From Rhodovulum sulfidophilum (lineage in GTDB: Bacteria; Pseudomonadota; Alphaproteobacteria; Rhodobacterales; Rhodobacteraceae), in contig QFPW01000003.1 in assembly GCA_003241785.1 (NCBI GenBank), forward strand, positions 1-64,000: a DNA stretch of 64,000 nt, given 5' to 3'. Position numbers and translations under genes: made by a program. Below the pieces are notes generated by a model, which did no database searches, was not told where the DNA came from, and saw nothing but the letters and a program-made list of their open reading frames with translations. Shown in pieces: positions 1 to 8,270 of the stretch (position 1 is its first letter; every line of letters starts with the position of its first letter).

Positions 1-513
1 CAGCAGGTCGAGCTTGCCGAACTCGGCCACGGTCCGCGCCACCGCGTCGCGGCAGAAGGCCCGGCTGGAAACGTCGCCGGCGAGCAGGATCGCCGCGCGT
101 CCCTCCCGGCGCACCGCCCGCGCGGTCTCCTCCGCGTCTTCGTGCTCGTTGAGATAGGCGATCGCGACGTCGGCGCCCTCGCGCGCGAACAGCACCGCGA
201 CCGCCCGGCCGATGCCGGAATCCGCGCCCGAGATCAGCGCTACCTTGTCCGCGAGCTTCTCCGACCCCTTCCAGTAGGGCGCGTCGTACATGGGCTCGGG
301 ATCGAGCCGCCTTTCGGATCCCGGCTTGGCCTGATGCTGCTCGGGGAAAGGCGGCGCGGGATAGGCGCGGGCGCCCGCCTGCATCGCTCCCTGCTCTTCC
401 CCGCCTTCGCCGCGGGGCTCGTTCGCCGCCACCTCGCGCTGGATGTCGCGTTGGATCTCGGCGACCTCTTCCGGCCGCCGGATCTCGTCCCCTTCCTCGA
501 CAGGGTGCGCCAT
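1..513 (-). CDS. SDR family oxidoreductase, 3' end outside window
   Basis: The 171 codons visible encode the N-terminal part of a short-chain dehydrogenase/reductase that would use NAD(P)(H) in the cytoplasm. About 85 hydrophilic residues rich in Glu, Gln and Pro come first. The Rossmann fold follows, with the glycine motif SGADSGIG near residues 95-102 and the acidic/NNAG-side strands continuing to the window edge. A long polar N-terminal extension followed by a GADSGIG motif is typical of the YhdF/YghA-like general-stress SDR group. The catalytic Tyr-Lys lies beyond the window, so substrate and activity cannot be judged. The ATG at 511-513 is the first start after an upstream stop. Confidence 0.85.
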   Translation of the reverse strand, partial: MAHPVEEGDEIRRPEEVAEIQRDIQREVAANEPRGEGGEEQGAMQAGARAYPAPPFPEQHQAKPGSERRLDPEPMYDAPYWKGSEKLADKVALISGADSGIGRAVAVLFAREGADVAIAYLNEHEDAEETARAVRREGRAAILLAGDVSSRAFCRDAVARTVAEFGKLDLL

Positions 514-596
514 GATGCTCTCCTCTTTCACCGGACGGTAACCAGCGGCGCGGGCCGCGGTTCCGGATGAACGGGCGGGCGCCCGCGCCGCCCTTG

Positions 597-1361
597 TCAG
601 GCGGCGGTGACCTCGAACTCGGCGGTGTCGATGGTGAACGAGCCGTCGGGTTCGATCTCGAAATGCGCGGCGATCTCGCGCGAGACGCCCGACTGGATCG
701 ACCGGATCGCCGCCTGATGCGTCTCGGGCGCGCGCATCCGCTCGATCCAGACCGGATAGTCCATCCGCAGCCGCCGCGCCCGCGCGCGCCCCGGCGCGAA
801 GCCCGCGCGCGTCAGCGCGGCCAGCCACTCCGCGGCGGCGTAGTCGCGCACATGCGACGGATCGCGCAAGAGCTCGACCGCCTGGAGATGCGTGTCGAGC
901 GCGGCGGGGCCGGGCGAGACGACGTCGATGAAGACGGCGGTGGAGCCGGGTCTCAGCACCCGCCGCGCCTGTCGCAGGCCGGCCTCGAAATCCCGCCAGT
1001 GATGCGCTGAGAAGCGGCAGGCGAGGAAGTCGAAGGCGCCATCGGCGAAGGGCAGGTCCTCGGCCGCCGCGGCGCGGGTCGCGACATTGGCGAGCCCCCG
1101 CTCCCCGGCGCCGCGCGTGACAGCGGCGAGCATGTCGGCCGAGAGGTCGACCGCCGTCACCCGGGCGGCGTGGCGCGCGAGGCGGTAGGTGACATGGCCG
1201 CCGCCGCAGCCGAGGTCGAGCGCGTGGGCGGGCGCGTGGTCCGCCACGATGCGCGAAAGCGCGTCGAGGTCCTCGCCCCCGGCGTGGACGGCGCTGCGCG
1301 CATAGGCGTCGGCGCGCGGGCCGAACTGGTCCTGAACGACGGTGTCATGCGATCGGGTCAC
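597..1361 (-). CDS. Class I SAM-dependent methyltransferase
   Basis: A 254-residue soluble protein with the Rossmann-like SAM fold. Motif I is ALDLGCGGG at residues 47-55, an acidic VTAVDLS strand follows, and the motif IV region is FDFLACRFSAHHW. This places it in the UbiE/BioC-like Methyltransf_11 group that methylates small molecules. The acceptor is unknown. It starts head to head with the MmyB-type regulator at 1442. The 80-bp gap contains a palindrome overlapping likely promoters for both genes, so joint control by that regulator is inferred. Confidence 0.88.
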   Translation of the reverse strand: MTRSHDTVVQDQFGPRADAYARSAVHAGGEDLDALSRIVADHAPAHALDLGCGGGHVTYRLARHAARVTAVDLSADMLAAVTRGAGERGLANVATRAAAAEDLPFADGAFDFLACRFSAHHWRDFEAGLRQARRVLRPGSTAVFIDVVSPGPAALDTHLQAVELLRDPSHVRDYAAAEWLAALTRAGFAPGRARARRLRMDYPVWIERMRAPETHQAAIRSIQSGVSREIAAHFEIEPDGSFTIDTAEFEVTAA

Positions 1362-1406
1362 GGGATCATCCTCCTCGACGCCAGGTGCCCGCTTCTATAG
1401 CCTAGT

Positions 1407-1420
1407 ACAATGGACATTGT
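1407..1420. promoter_or_regulatory. Palindromic operator between the methyltransferase and HTH genes
   Basis: ACAATGGACATTGT is a perfect inverted repeat: 6-bp arms ACAATG and CATTGT around GA. It lies in an AT-rich island inside very GC-rich DNA. A -10-like TATTAT follows at 1426-1431 only about 11 bp before the ATG at 1442, which suggests a very short or leaderless transcript for the regulator. On the other strand TATAGA is a possible -10 for the methyltransferase. Binding of the neighbouring regulator here is inferred. Confidence 0.5.
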
Positions 1421-1441
1421 TATCCTATTATAAAAGACGCC

Positions 1442-2218
1442 ATGCAAAGCGAGGAACAGCGCAGGCTGCTCGGGCGGTTCGTCCGATCGCATCGCGAGCG
1501 GTTGCCGCCGGAAGCGCCGGCGCGGCGCCGGCGGACCCCCGGCCTGCGACGCGAGGAGCTGGCGGCGCGCGCCGGGCTCGGGGTCACCTGGTGCGCCTGG
1601 ATCGAACAGGGCCGCGACGTCAGCGCGTCGCCCGCCGCGCTGGCGCGGCTCGCCGTGGCGCTGGCGCTGACGCCGGCCGAGCGGGCGTATCTCTTCGAGC
1701 TCGCCGGGCGTCGGGACCCGGAGGCGCCCGCGCCCGAGGCCATCCCGGAGGCGCCGGCCTCGGTCCGCGCGCTGATCGCGGCGGTGCCGCATCCGGCCTA
1801 TGCGCTGGACCGGCTCTGGAACGCCCGCTGCTGGAACCCCGCGGCGGAGGACCTGTTCGCGGGCTGGCTCGGGCCGCGGCGCGAGCGGAACCTGCTGCGC
1901 TACACCTTCATCGATCCCGCGGCGCGGGCGCTGCTGCCCGACTGGGAGGACCGCGCGCTCCGGCTCCTGGCCGAGTTCCGGGCCGACTACGGCCGCGCGC
2001 TCCACGACGCGGGGATGGCGCCCCTCGTCGAGGGGTTGCGCGTGGGCTCGCCCCTGTTCGCCCGCGCCTGGGACGCGCAGGCCGTCGCGGCGCGGGAGGG
2101 CGGCCCGCGCGCCTTTCGCCATCCGTCGAGCGGCCTCCTCACCTATGAGCAATACACATTCGCCCCGGTGGAGCGTCCCGACTACAAGCTCGTCACGCTC
2201 TGGCCCGCCACGGCCTGA
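1442..2218 (+). CDS. XRE-type regulator with MmyB-like ligand-binding domain
   Basis: A 258-residue transcription factor. Residues 10-75 form a helix-turn-helix domain containing RTPGLRREELAARAGLGVTW, the hallmark of the MmyB/YxaF-like XRE group. The rest (about 95-255) is the PAS-like MmyB domain with ALDRLWNARCWNPAAEDLF and LTYEQYTF, thought to bind a small hydrophobic ligand. Members usually sit next to and control a divergent SDR or methyltransferase gene, as here. No strong ribosome-binding site precedes the ATG. This fits a short or leaderless transcript from the promoter just upstream. Confidence 0.9.
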   Translation: MQSEEQRRLLGRFVRSHRERLPPEAPARRRRTPGLRREELAARAGLGVTWCAWIEQGRDVSASPAALARLAVALALTPAERAYLFELAGRRDPEAPAPEAIPEAPASVRALIAAVPHPAYALDRLWNARCWNPAAEDLFAGWLGPRRERNLLRYTFIDPAARALLPDWEDRALRLLAEFRADYGRALHDAGMAPLVEGLRVGSPLFARAWDAQAVAAREGGPRAFRHPSSGLLTYEQYTFAPVERPDYKLVTLWPATA

Positions 2219-2313
2219 GGCGTTTCGGAAGGTCGCGCCCGCGCGCGGGAAGACGGCGGCCGGGGACGAATTCCCCGCGAGCCGCGGGCGTCGCCCCGCC
2301 GCGCGCCTCGGGC

Positions 2314-2555
2314 GTCGCGCTCGAGGGCTGCGTCGAATGGCGGCGGGAGCTGTCGCGCCACATCATGGCCCATTCCACGAGGGCGGCGGTGAATACTACT
2401 GCGTGACCGGCGTTCCGGTTGACGGGTGGGAGCACGAGGCGGGCTTCGTCGACAGCTTCCGCGAGGAGATGGAGGCGATCCTCGGCGGCTCGCACCGGGT
2501 GGTCCAGGCGCTGGTCGACGCGACGGATGAGGTCACCGAATGGCCCTTCTGGAAG
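2314..2555 (+). pseudogene. Remnant of a 6-hydroxynicotinate 3-monooxygenase (NicC)-like flavoprotein
   Basis: Two adjacent frames encode pieces of the middle of a group A FAD monooxygenase. LEGCVEWRRELSRHIMAHSTR in one frame continues, after a frameshift near 2380, as EYYCVTGVPVDGW, FVDSFREEME and DATDEVTEWPFWK. This order and spacing match the region of NicC-like enzymes before the second FAD motif. The N-terminal FAD fold and the GDA motif are absent and the fragment stops abruptly at about 2555. There it meets the end of an opposite-strand ferredoxin remnant. It is not functional. The assignment is from remembered family motifs. Confidence 0.6.
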
Positions 2556-3540
2556 GTGAGCGCGATGCCGGGCTCATAGGGAGAGCCCGGCCCGAAATGC
2601 GCGACCTCGCCCGCCAGGATCGACACCGCGCAATTCTCGCATTGCCCAACCCTGCAGCCCGAAGGCGCGTTGATCCCCGACCTCTCTGCGAGCCGCGGCA
2701 AGGCCCCGGCGCGGGGCGTCCGGTCGGCCAGCGCGCCGGAGCGGCTGAACCGCACCTTGTAGGTCTGGTCCCCATCCATCGCCGGGGCGCGGGGCGAGAC
2801 GAAGACCTCCGAGAAGATGTCGAAGGCGGGCACGCCGCGTTGGACGAGAGCCCAGCTGAACGCGTCGATCATCGGCTGCGAGCCGCGGACGTGGAACCGC
2901 GGCCGGCGCGCGAGGAATTCGTCGCTCGGCACGCCCGCGTCAACGCGCCCGGCGATGTCGTAATCGACGCCGATCCGATCCGTCGCGTCGGGGCGGCCGA
3001 GGAAGCGCGTGACATCCAGTTCGGGCATGCGCTCCCGATAGCCCGCGATCCGTTCGGCGAAGATATGGCCGCGCTGGTTCCGCGAGCCGTAGAGCAGGCG
3101 CATCTCGGGCCGGCGCGGCGCGTTGAGCAGCGATTCGAGCAGGCCGATGAAGGGCGTTATCCCGACCCCGGTCGCGACCATCACGATGGGCGCCATCGAG
3201 GAGACGGGAATGGTGAAACGTCCCGCCGGGCTTTCCGCCTCGACGATGTCACCCGGCCGCGGGCGGGTATGGACTAGGAGGACGCGCGGCCCGGCGCTCC
3301 GTCCTCCCGAAGCGAGCCCCCGACGCGGATGCTGTAGACTGCGCGGTCGGCCTCCTCGGCCGCGCCGGTCAGCGAATAGGCGCGCGCCGCCCCGCCGGCC
3401 GCGGCGAGCTCGACCGTGACGGCGTCCGGGGTCCCGAACCGCGGGGCGCGCGCCACCAGGGGCCGCTTCCCTCGCCACGGCTGGATACTCTCGTCCGGGA
3501 CCCGGCGAATGTCGCCGGGGACGCGCTTGTGCGGCCCCGC
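2556..3540 (-). pseudogene. Remnant of a phthalate-dioxygenase-reductase-type ferredoxin reductase
   Basis: The minus strand encodes, in order, an FMN/FNR N-terminus (IQPWRGKRPLVARAPRFGTPDAVTVELA), a piece with AYSLTG, an NAD-binding part (MVATGVGITPFIGLLESL, YGSRNQRGHIF) and a plant-type 2Fe-2S domain with CRVGQCENC. The family would pass electrons from NADH to an oxygenase. Several lesions are visible. The segment between the first beta strands and AYSLTG is deleted, a frameshift lies near 3285, and the ferredoxin is cut just before its fourth cluster cysteine (…GIALT then foreign sequence). The enzyme is therefore dead. It abuts a NicC-like remnant at about 2555. Confidence 0.7.
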
Positions 3541-3546
3541 CGCGAT

Positions 3547-3988
3547 TCAGGCCGCGCCGAGGAGTCGCGCCCGGAGGAGGTCGAGCTTCGCCCTGCCGTG
3601 CATCTGGCGCTTCACGACCTTGAGCTTGTTGATCTGGCCTTCCATGGCGCGCGGGAAGACCCAATGGACGTAAGCTTCCTGGATCAAGGCGGTCCGCGCC
3701 TTCTCGACACAGCGGCGCGGTCCCGAGGAACGAAGGAAAATAGGAGCCGGTCCGCAGCAAGGGGATCCGCAGCTCGACGCTGCCGGCCCGCGTCTGCCAG
3801 TCCCGGTCGCAATAGCCGTTACGCCGCGCCAGCCGCTCGGCGGACTTCTCGCCATAGTCCGCGCCGGTTTTCGCGCCCACCTCGAGCTCCATCAGGCGCT
3901 CGGCGGCGAAGCCGATCATCTCGCGCGACAGGTCCGCATCGGCGCTCTTTTCCACCAGAGCGCGCAGATCCGTCAGGGGTTTGGTCAT
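3547..3988 (-). pseudogene. Chimeric transposase relic: IS256-type N-terminus fused to ISL3-type C-terminus
   Basis: From ATG at 3988 the minus strand reads MTKPLTDLRALVEKSADADL, REMIGFAAERLMELEVGAKTG and LRIPLLRTGSYFPSF, the N-terminus of an IS256-family transposase. A frameshift near 3725 moves the reading to a second frame (ALIQEAYV). At 3667 the similarity switches to MEGQINKLKVVKRQMHGRAK and DLLRARLL, the C-terminal end of ISL3-family (IS204/IS1001) transposases. The stop is at 3547. Neither catalytic core is present, so it is a scar of at least two insertions followed by deletion. No intact terminal inverted repeats were found by eye. Confidence 0.7.
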
Positions 3989-4370
3989 CGGGGGAATGCC
4001 TCGGTTCAGGTTGGCTCGGCAACCCGCCCCGATCGGGAAACCCGGTGACCGCAGCTGACCCTCGTCTTCGTCTCGTCCGTGACCCCTCTCTCGCCGTGGC
4101 GAGGGGTGAATCCGCGTCCGGGGTCGAGGCCGACCATTTGAGCGACCTCTTGGATCAGGCGATCCGCCCATTTCAGACCTCGACCTCGGGCTCTCGCCGA
4201 TCCACGCCCAAAGGGCGTCTGGACTACCGATGCGCGGCGACGCATGATCCAGGGCATCGTCCCGGATCTCCCGTTCCGGGCGCCTCCATCCCCGCCCTTC
4301 ACCGGCGCTACCCCGCTTGCCCACCCCCGAGTTATTTTGGCCCCCCGTCATCGGCCCGCGAGACAGCCCA
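3989..4370. other. Gene-free stretch between transposase relic and racemase-family gene
   Basis: These 382 bp contain no open frame with a recognisable domain on either strand. Frames exist, but their translations are low-complexity Arg/Pro/Ser-rich sequence typical of shadows in GC-rich DNA. The right end must carry the promoter for the gene at 4371, but no clear -35/-10 pair stands out. The stretch probably belongs to the insertion scar. Confidence 0.5.
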
Positions 4371-5129
4371 ATGCCCCCTTCCCTAGAGCCGCAGGCCACG
4401 CGCGTCCGCCTTGGCATGCTGACCCCCTCGTCGAACACCGCGCTCGAACCCCTGACCCAGATGCTGCTCGCGCCCCTCGGTGGCCGCGTCAGCGCCCATT
4501 TTTCGCGTTTCCGCGTCACGCGGATCGCGCTCGGGGGAAGCTCCGACCTCCAGTTCCAGCACGCCCCGATCCTCGCGGCGGCGGAGTTGCTCGCCGACGC
4601 CAAGGCCGACGTCATCGCGTGGAACGGCACCTCGGCCAGTTGGCTCGGCTTTGACACGGACGACGCCCTTTGCGAGGGGATCGCGCGGGCGAGCGGCGCC
4701 AGGGCCACGACGGCGATCGCCAGCCTGAACGCCATCCTCGTCGAGCGCGGCATCCGCCGCCTGGGCCTCGTCACCCCCTACACGGCCGACGTTCAGGCAC
4801 GGATCGTCGCGAACTACGCCGGCATAGGCGTCGAGATCCCGGCCGAGATCCATCTGGGACTCTCCGACAACTTTTCCTTCGCGCTCGCCGCCGAGGCTGA
4901 AATCGCCGAGATGTGCCGCGCCGCCGCCCGGCCAGGCGTGGACGCCGTCGCGATTGTCTGCACGAACATGCGCGGCACGATGATCGCGCCCGAGATCGAG
5001 CGCGAGATCGGTGTACCGGTCCTTGACAGCATCGCGGTCACACTGTGGGGCTGCCTGCGCGCGGCCGGGATCCCGACCGGCCCGCTCGCCCCCTTCGGCC
5101 GGCTCTTCGCCGAGGACGCCGCCGGCTAG
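4371..5129 (+). CDS. Arylmalonate decarboxylase / maleate isomerase-like Asp/Glu racemase superfamily protein
   Basis: A 252-residue protein of the Asp/Glu racemase superfamily. It has the TPSSNTALEP start signature of AMDases and maleate cis-trans isomerases near residues 18-27, a first catalytic loop WNGTSASW at 84-91, and a second loop with Cys197 in VCTNMRG. Racemases and maleate isomerases need two cysteines. Here the first loop has none and only Cys197 remains, which is the AMDase pattern, so decarboxylation of a malonate-like acid is as likely as isomerisation. An upstream in-frame ATG at 4317 exists. The start at 4371 fits family N-termini better. Confidence 0.75.
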   Translation: MPPSLEPQATRVRLGMLTPSSNTALEPLTQMLLAPLGGRVSAHFSRFRVTRIALGGSSDLQFQHAPILAAAELLADAKADVIAWNGTSASWLGFDTDDALCEGIARASGARATTAIASLNAILVERGIRRLGLVTPYTADVQARIVANYAGIGVEIPAEIHLGLSDNFSFALAAEAEIAEMCRAAARPGVDAVAIVCTNMRGTMIAPEIEREIGVPVLDSIAVTLWGCLRAAGIPTGPLAPFGRLFAEDAAG

Positions 5130-6472
5130 GGGTGGCCGAGCATGGCCGACACCAGTCGGGCGGCGCCGAGCACCCGGTCGTCCGCGAAACGCGGCCCGAT
5201 GATCTGGATGGCGCAAGGCAGTCCGCCTTCGGCCGGTCCGCAGGGAATCGAGATCGCCGGCAGGAAGGCGTGGTTGACCAGCGGCGTCAGCGCCGCGTGC
5301 GCGCGCGGGCCCACCGGTCGCCCGCCGATGGTTTCGGGACCGAGGCGGTCGCGCGGCCAGGCGACGCAGGGTGTCGTCAGCGCGACGACCAAGTCGACGC
5401 CGTCCGCGAAGAAGGCGGCGGCGGCCGCGGCGATCCGCCGGCTGAGCCCCTCCGCCCGGGCGAGGGTCGCCGCGTCGAGACCGAGCCCGTTCTCGATCTG
5501 CGCGCCGATGTCGGGATCGAAGGACGCGGGATCGCGCCGCCAGGCGTCCCCCCAGGCGGCGGCGAGCGCGGCGTGCTGGAGCGGCATCAGCCCGTCCTCT
5601 CCCGCGCCCTCCGGCCACAGCGGATCGCGCGCCTCGATGGCCAGGCCCGCCGCCGACATCGCGTGGACGGCCTTCTCTCCGGCGGCGCGCACCATCGCGT
5701 CGACCGGAACGGCGAGGCCGAGAGTCGGCGCCCAGGCCCAGCGGAGCGTCGGAGCGTCGGACGGCGCGGCGAAATCGACGCTGACGGGATCGCGTCGGTC
5801 CGCGCCGCGCAGCGCCGCGAAGGCCCGCGCCACCAGCCCGACATCTGGCGCCATGAGGCCGAGGACATTGGTGTGCGAGACGCTTCGCGGGTTCGGAACG
5901 GCCCCGGTCGATGGCTTGAACCCCACGATCCCGGTATGCGCCGCCGGCCGCCGGATAGAGCCGCCGCCGTCGCTCGCCAGCGCCAGCGGCGCGAAGCCGG
6001 CGGCGACGGCCGCCGCCCCCCCGCCCGACGAGCCGCCCGGTGTCAGGGAAGGGTCGGCCGGATGCCCGGTCACGCCGTAGATCGGGTTCGTCGTCACGCC
6101 CTTGCAGCCGAATTGCGACATGTTGCTTCGGCCGACGATGATCGCGCCAGCCGCGCGGAGACGGGCGACCGCGACGTCGTCCTCCGCCGGGCGCCGCCCG
6201 GCGAAAGGCGCATAGCCTTCGGTCGCCGGCCAGCCGGCGACGTGAATGTGGTCCTTCACCGTTACGGGCAGTCCGGCGAGCGCCGGCCGCTCGCCGCGCG
6301 CCAGCCGGGCGCGGAGCGCCGCGACCTGTGGGGGGATAACCGCGGGGTCGTAGTCGACGATGGCGTTGAGCCGCGGATTTCCGGCCCGGATGGCCGCGTC
6401 GGCGTGATCCGCGGCCTCACCGGCATCGGCCCGTCCGGCGAGCACCGCGTCGACGAGATCGAGCGCCCTCAT
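5126..6472 (-). CDS. Amidase signature enzyme (AS family amidohydrolase)
   Basis: A 448-residue cytoplasmic amidase. The Ser-cisSer-Lys triad is visible: Lys73 in VTVKDHIHVAG, the TPGGSSGGGAAAV signature with Ser148/149, and nucleophile Ser172 in GGGSIRRPA. The family hydrolyses linear amides, and here the substrate is probably a product of the neighbouring ring- or lactam-opening hydrolases. It starts at 6472 with a 4-bp ATGA overlap with the stop of the serine hydrolase gene, so the two are translationally coupled. It is last in the three-gene left-going operon. Its stop overlaps that of the convergent gene at 4371 by four bases. Confidence 0.88.
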   Translation of the reverse strand: MRALDLVDAVLAGRADAGEAADHADAAIRAGNPRLNAIVDYDPAVIPPQVAALRARLARGERPALAGLPVTVKDHIHVAGWPATEGYAPFAGRRPAEDDVAVARLRAAGAIIVGRSNMSQFGCKGVTTNPIYGVTGHPADPSLTPGGSSGGGAAAVAAGFAPLALASDGGGSIRRPAAHTGIVGFKPSTGAVPNPRSVSHTNVLGLMAPDVGLVARAFAALRGADRRDPVSVDFAAPSDAPTLRWAWAPTLGLAVPVDAMVRAAGEKAVHAMSAAGLAIEARDPLWPEGAGEDGLMPLQHAALAAAWGDAWRRDPASFDPDIGAQIENGLGLDAATLARAEGLSRRIAAAAAAFFADGVDLVVALTTPCVAWPRDRLGPETIGGRPVGPRAHAALTPLVNHAFLPAISIPCGPAEGGLPCAIQIIGPRFADDRVLGAARLVSAMLGHP

Positions 6473-7524
6473 GCCAGCGCCTCCGCCACCGCCGCGACGA
6501 AGGCCGCGAAACCCGTGGGCGTAATCCACCGCGCGACCGCCACGAGATCGCGCTCCGGCTCGACCCAGATCGCCGTCATCCCGACACCGAACGCGAAGAC
6601 CGCGCGCTCCGAGGCGGCGGGCTGCAGGCGCCGACCGGTATTCAACCACCAGAGCCCGCCATAGACCGGCTGCAGCGGACAGGGCGTCAGCAGCGCGTCG
6701 AGCGCTTCCGTCGACAGCAGGCGGCGGCCGTCGAGCGCGCCGCGCCCGAGCACGAGCCGGCCGAGCGCGCCGTGGCGACCGACGGTGGCGGAGAGGCCGC
6801 CCCCCCAGTGGCCGCCGCCGACCGCGATCTCGACCGGGCGCGCGGGCAAGGCGACGGTGCTCCGCTCTCCCCAGCCGTCCCAGGCGCCGGTCAGTGGTCC
6901 GAAGGCCGGGTCGATGCCCGCGAGGACCTCGGGCAGCGGCGCGTCGAAGAGCCGCGTCAGGGCGAGGCAGAGGGCGTTCACCCGCCCGTCGTTATAGTCC
7001 CAGTATGTACCTGGCGCCCGCAGCGGTGTCCCGCGGTCGAAGCGGGCCGGATCGTCGGTCGGCGCGAGCTGGCGGTCGCGGTCGACGATGTCGGGCAGGC
7101 CGAAGAGGGTTCCCGACCATTCGCTGGTTTGGTCGAGGAGCTGCCGCCACGTCACCGTGGCGTTGCGCGGGCCGGCGAAGGCGGGATCGTCGATCCTGCG
7201 GGAGACCGGCTCGTCGAAGCCGGCGATCAGCCCGCGATCGAGCGCCACGGCGGCGAGAAGGCCGATGTAGCTCTTGGTCACGCTAAATGCCATGTCGACG
7301 CGGTCGGTATCGCCCCATTCAACCAGCGACCGGCCACCGACGACGACCCGGCCCGAAGGCCCGCCGCGGTCGCGGACCTTGCCGATCACGACATTCCACG
7401 GGGGTGGATCGAACGCGCAGCCCTCGATCACGGCGCGGATGTCGCGAGGCCACGGTGACGGATGCGCCTCGGCCACCGCCACCACGGAGGTGAGGTTCGG
7501 TGCCCTCCGGAGGCCCGCCGTCAC
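6469..7524 (-). CDS. Serine hydrolase, beta-lactamase class C / 6-aminohexanoate-hydrolase fold
   Basis: A 351-residue penicillin-binding-protein-fold hydrolase. The catalytic SxxK motif is SVTK at residues 81-84. The conserved tyrosine loop is PGTYWDYNDG at 171-180, a form typical of the EstB/NylB-like esterases and amidases, not of true beta-lactamases. No signal peptide is seen, so it should act in the cytoplasm, unlike resistance enzymes. It overlaps the upstream racemase-like gene and the downstream amidase gene by 4-bp ATGA junctions. Together with the amidase it suggests stepwise hydrolysis of an amide, lactam or ester. The substrate is unknown. Confidence 0.82.
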   Translation of the reverse strand: MTAGLRRAPNLTSVVAVAEAHPSPWPRDIRAVIEGCAFDPPPWNVVIGKVRDRGGPSGRVVVGGRSLVEWGDTDRVDMAFSVTKSYIGLLAAVALDRGLIAGFDEPVSRRIDDPAFAGPRNATVTWRQLLDQTSEWSGTLFGLPDIVDRDRQLAPTDDPARFDRGTPLRAPGTYWDYNDGRVNALCLALTRLFDAPLPEVLAGIDPAFGPLTGAWDGWGERSTVALPARPVEIAVGGGHWGGGLSATVGRHGALGRLVLGRGALDGRRLLSTEALDALLTPCPLQPVYGGLWWLNTGRRLQPAASERAVFAFGVGMTAIWVEPERDLVAVARWITPTGFAAFVAAVAEALA

Positions 7525-8270
7525 GACGCGCCCCCGTTGACGGCGAGCTGTCCGCCGAAGCGCCGGGCGAGGCGGGCGTCAAGCCCGGTCGAAGGTTTCG
7601 CCTCGATGATCCGGGCGGGCCGCTGGGCGGCGAGGCGGACGAGCGCCGCGGCCTGCAGCGTCGCGGCCGCGATCGGATCGATGAGCGGGACCGGCGCGGA
7701 GGCGGCGAGCGTCGCGGCCAGCCCGGCGAGGGGCGCCCCGCCCAGGATCACGGCGTCCGCGCCATCGTGGCGCACCGCCGCCTCGATACAGGCGAGGAGC
7801 GCGTCGCGAAGCTCGTGCTGAGCAGCCTCGACGGAAGTCGGCTCGACGTCTGGCGCGCGGAAGCCCGCGAAGCGCGAGGAAAGGCCGGCGTCGCGGACTC
7901 CGTCGAGGTACCAGGAGCGCATGCGCTGCGTGAAGCCGATGATCGCGAAGCGCTCGCCGAGCATGGCCGCCGACATCATCGCCGCGTCGGACACTCCGAC
8001 GACGGGAAAGTCGCACAGGTCGCGCGCGGCGCGGAGGCCAGGGTCGCCGAAGGCGGCGATGATCGCCGCGTCGGCATTGGCTTCCGCGAGCACCTCGAGC
8101 AGAACCGCGCCGGCGATATGCGCCTCGGCCCGCGTCGACAGATAGGGGAAGCCGCGGGACGCGGTCACGGCCTCGATCCGACAATCGGCCGGCGCCACGG
8201 CCTCGGCGACGGTGGCCATCTGCCGCGTCAGGGCCTCGGACGTGTTGGGATTGGCAAGCAGCAGGCGCAC
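7521..8270 (-). CDS. Hydantoin-racemase-like Asp/Glu racemase superfamily protein lacking both catalytic Cys
   Basis: A 249-residue protein with the start LLLANPNTSEALT and loop AAFGDPGL of the hydantoin/allantoin racemase family. The first loop normally reads CFGDPGL and the second LGCAGM. Here they are AAFGDPGL and ILGGAPLAG, so both proton-shuttling cysteines are gone. Simple racemisation by the known mechanism is therefore unlikely. The protein may have another lyase or hydrolase role, or bind ligand only. The start is GTG at 8270 because GGAGG precedes it by 5 bases. A longer ATG start at 8318 is less likely. It is first in an operon with the serine hydrolase and amidase. Confidence 0.78.
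   Translation of the reverse strand: MRLLLANPNTSEALTRQMATVAEAVAPADCRIEAVTASRGFPYLSTRAEAHIAGAVLLEVLAEANADAAIIAAFGDPGLRAARDLCDFPVVGVSDAAMMSAAMLGERFAIIGFTQRMRSWYLDGVRDAGLSSRFAGFRAPDVEPTSVEAAQHELRDALLACIEAAVRHDGADAVILGGAPLAGLAATLAASAPVPLIDPIAAATLQAAALVRLAAQRPARIIEAKPSTGLDARLARRFGGQLAVNGGAS

Noticed and set aside
2396..4774. 792-codon open frame on the minus strand
   Set aside because: It strings together ferredoxin-reductase debris, an IS256 fragment and low-complexity sequence and runs antisense to the gene at 4371. Only the separate remnants are supported.
6469..7524. Beta-lactamase resistance gene
   Set aside because: SVTK is present, but there is no signal peptide and the tyrosine loop (WDYND) is of the esterase/oligomer-hydrolase type. 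Operon context points to catabolism.
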